NCBI RefSeq assembly: GCF_000013665.1
Contig: NC_007912.1
Coordinates: forward strand, 3,086,501-3,150,500
Origin: Saccharophagus degradans 2-40
GTDB taxonomy: Bacteria > Pseudomonadota > Gammaproteobacteria > Pseudomonadales > Cellvibrionaceae
Length of the DNA: 64,000 bases
Reading direction: 5' to 3'
Part shown: piece by piece, positions 62,433 to 64,000 of the stretch
How positions within the stretch are numbered: the first letter of the stretch is position 1
Layout of the letters: each line of letters begins with the position of its first letter
Notes under the pieces: model-generated
The model's input: only the letters and a program-made list of their open reading frames with translations
Told to the model about the DNA's origin: nothing
Databases searched by the model: none
Position numbers and translations under genes: made by a program

Positions 62433-64000
62433 ATGTTAACCACCTTCAACAGTACAATTAAAATAACGCTGTTAATCCTGCTGCTAAGCTGCATATGCAC
62501 TACTAGCTATGCAGAAATAACCCTACCTAAATTAATTAGTAACAGCATGGTACTGCAGCGCGAACAGGCCATTACGCTTTGGGGGTGGGGAGCATTAGAT
62601 GAGCAGGTAGAAGTACAACTTAATGGCAAGCCAGTAGGCACAAGCACTACTGCAGCAGGCAAATGGCAAATACAGTTAGCGCCGCAACCCGCTGGTGGGC
62701 CTCATACAATAACAATTGCAGGCACTAACACGATTGCATTAAATGATATATATTTTGGCGATGTGTGGCTCACCTCGGGCCAATCGAATATGGATTTACC
62801 CATGCGCAGGGTAAAACACACCTACCCTCTCGACGTTGCCGAGGCTCACCTGCCGCAGGTTAGAGTGTTTACCGTACCCAGCCAATACGACTTTAACCAG
62901 GTACATAACGATGTAAGCGGTGGCCAGTGGTTAGCCGTTAACCCAAATAATATAGAGCAATTCTCAGCGGTATCGTATTTTTTTGCCAAAGCATTACACC
63001 AAGCCAAACACATTCCCATAGGTATTATTAATAGCTCTATGGGCGGTACTACAGCCGAAGGTTGGCTGAGTGAAGAATCGCTGCAGGCCTTCCCTACTCA
63101 CTACCAAAAAGCCAAGCAGTATCAAGATAAACATTATTTAGCCCAACTGATTAACAGCGATAAAAAAGCCCAAGCACAGTGGCACAACCAATTAACCCAA
63201 AACGATAAAGGCACCGCCGAAGAGTTGCCATGGTACGCACCAGAATACAAGGCGACTAACTGGCACAGCATGCAAGTACCGGGTTACTGGGCCAACCACC
63301 CAAGCTTTAAAGATGAAAGCACAATAAACGGCAATGTATGGTTTAGAAAAACCCTCACCTTACCCAATGACGCCGCGAATGAAGCAGGGCAAATATGGCT
63401 AGGCACAATTGTGGATGCCGACACCGTGTACATAAACGGCCACAAGATAGGTAATACCGGCTACCAATACCCACCCCGCCTATACCCCATTAATAAAAAT
63501 ATTTTACAGGCCGGTGAAAATACCATTGTGGTAAAAATTACTAGCAACCACGGCAAAGGCGGCTTTGTTTTAGATAAGCCCTATTGGTTAGAAGTAAATA
63601 ACACACGCTACGATTTAAAAGGCGAATGGCAATTTAAGGTGGGCGCTCTCAGCGCACCACCCCCAAGCTCAAAATTTGTTAGTTACACCGCACCACTTGG
63701 CTATTACAACGCCATGCTTGCACCGTTGTTAACTACCCAAATAAAAGGTGTGGTGTGGTACCAAGGTGAATCGAATGTGGGCCGCGCAGAAGAATATAAA
63801 AGCCTTATGGCCACATTAATAAAAAGTTGGCGAGCTGGGTTTAATCAGCCCGAATTGCCCTTTATTGTAGTGCAGCTGGCAAACTTTTTAGAAGCACAAG
63901 CCGCACCCAGCGAGAGCCACTGGGCCGAATTACGCGAAGCCCAACGGCAAATAGTAAACAGCACCAACAACACCGCATTGGTAGTAACCATTGATGTGGG
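62433..64000 (+). CDS. Sialate O-acetylesterase-type (SGNH) esterase, 5' part (partial at window edge)
   Basis: At least 522 residues; the frame is open to the window end. A signal peptide (ITLLILLLSCICTTSYA-EI) leads into LPKLISNSMVLQRE and LWGWG, the beta-domain opening of this family. The SGNH block I with the nucleophile Ser is VWLTSGQSNMDLPM near residue 110; NSSMGGT, then the inserted beta-galactosidase-like jelly-roll (TVYINGHKIGNTG), then VVWYQGESNVGRAEEY follow. Members remove acetyl groups from sialic acid or plant polysaccharides such as xylan; near GH5 the latter is likelier. Start chosen from AGAGG seven bases before the ATG; an ATG six codons earlier is possible. Confidence 0.9.
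   Translation, partial: MLTTFNSTIKITLLILLLSCICTTSYAEITLPKLISNSMVLQREQAITLWGWGALDEQVEVQLNGKPVGTSTTAAGKWQIQLAPQPAGGPHTITIAGTNTIALNDIYFGDVWLTSGQSNMDLPMRRVKHTYPLDVAEAHLPQVRVFTVPSQYDFNQVHNDVSGGQWLAVNPNNIEQFSAVSYFFAKALHQAKHIPIGIINSSMGGTTAEGWLSEESLQAFPTHYQKAKQYQDKHYLAQLINSDKKAQAQWHNQLTQNDKGTAEELPWYAPEYKATNWHSMQVPGYWANHPSFKDESTINGNVWFRKTLTLPNDAANEAGQIWLGTIVDADTVYINGHKIGNTGYQYPPRLYPINKNILQAGENTIVVKITSNHGKGGFVLDKPYWLEVNNTRYDLKGEWQFKVGALSAPPPSSKFVSYTAPLGYYNAMLAPLLTTQIKGVVWYQGESNVGRAEEYKSLMATLIKSWRAGFNQPELPFIVVQLANFLEAQAAPSESHWAELREAQRQIVNSTNNTALVVTIDV

Overview
The window looks like chromosome from a marine, polysaccharide-degrading gammaproteobacterium of the Cellvibrionaceae, close to Saccharophagus, Teredinibacter or Cellvibrio. 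The main clues are a lipoprotein GH5 endoglucanase with a long poly-serine linker, a PL7 alginate lyase with a Thr-Pro repeat linker and a discoidin-like domain, a sialate-O-acetylesterase-type esterase, a class Ia ribonucleotide reductase with two ATP cones, and gammaproteobacterial families such as DUF6231, YgjV and MipA/OmpV. This is inference from gene content; no database search was possible.

Layout. 1-2.1 kb: 3' end of argF, a palindromic MITE-like element, an SDR and a small PepSY-like protein. 2.2-5.5 kb: a histidine kinase, a MaoC-type hydratase and an OmpR-type regulator. 5.6-12.1 kb: a minus-strand efflux operon (RND pump, adaptor, TolC-type lipoprotein, MipA). 12.2-19.7 kb, same strand: a compact biosynthetic cluster (type II thioesterase, MFS exporter, fatty acyl-AMP ligase, FAD hydroxylase, two acyl carrier proteins, ketosynthase). 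I consider this, together with the pump and the two-component genes, the most likely undescribed system here: a lipid-like natural product made on free-standing carriers and exported by a dedicated pump. 19.7-21.7 kb: long AT-rich non-coding region with NrdR-like and DnaA boxes ahead of nrdAB. 26-28.4 kb: three small conserved or unknown proteins and a REC-GGDEF diguanylate cyclase. 28.4-29.0 kb: a non-coding block full of repeats and hairpins.

29-36.7 kb is an ECF11-type RpoE-ChrR photo-oxidative stress locus. The sigma/anti-sigma pair is divergent from a seven-gene operon (NTF2-like, SDR, FAD oxidoreductase, DUF1365, cyclopropane-fatty-acid-synthase family, DUF2878, secreted unknown). Both directions appear to be driven from back-to-back TGATCC promoters.

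37-43.2 kb: a PEP-CTERM surface protein whose terminator hairpin is split by a 200-bp insertion, a Nudix hydrolase, a CvpA-like membrane protein and gcvP. 43.5-48.8 kb: a small lipoprotein with an in-frame stop followed by further open frame, the PL7 alginate lyase, a PepSY-like protein, a hotdog thioesterase, YgjV and DUF4166. 48.8-50.5 kb: an 11-copy heptamer repeat touching an Anr/FNR-type box ahead of hemN. 50.5-53.7 kb: two ExbD paralogues, a fumarylacetoacetate-hydrolase-family enzyme and an IclR regulator. 54.2-58.8 kb: a large hybrid sensor kinase translationally coupled to a periplasmic binding protein. 58.9-64 kb: GH5 lipoprotein, membrane-anchored AraC regulator and the start of the esterase, probably a carbohydrate-use locus.
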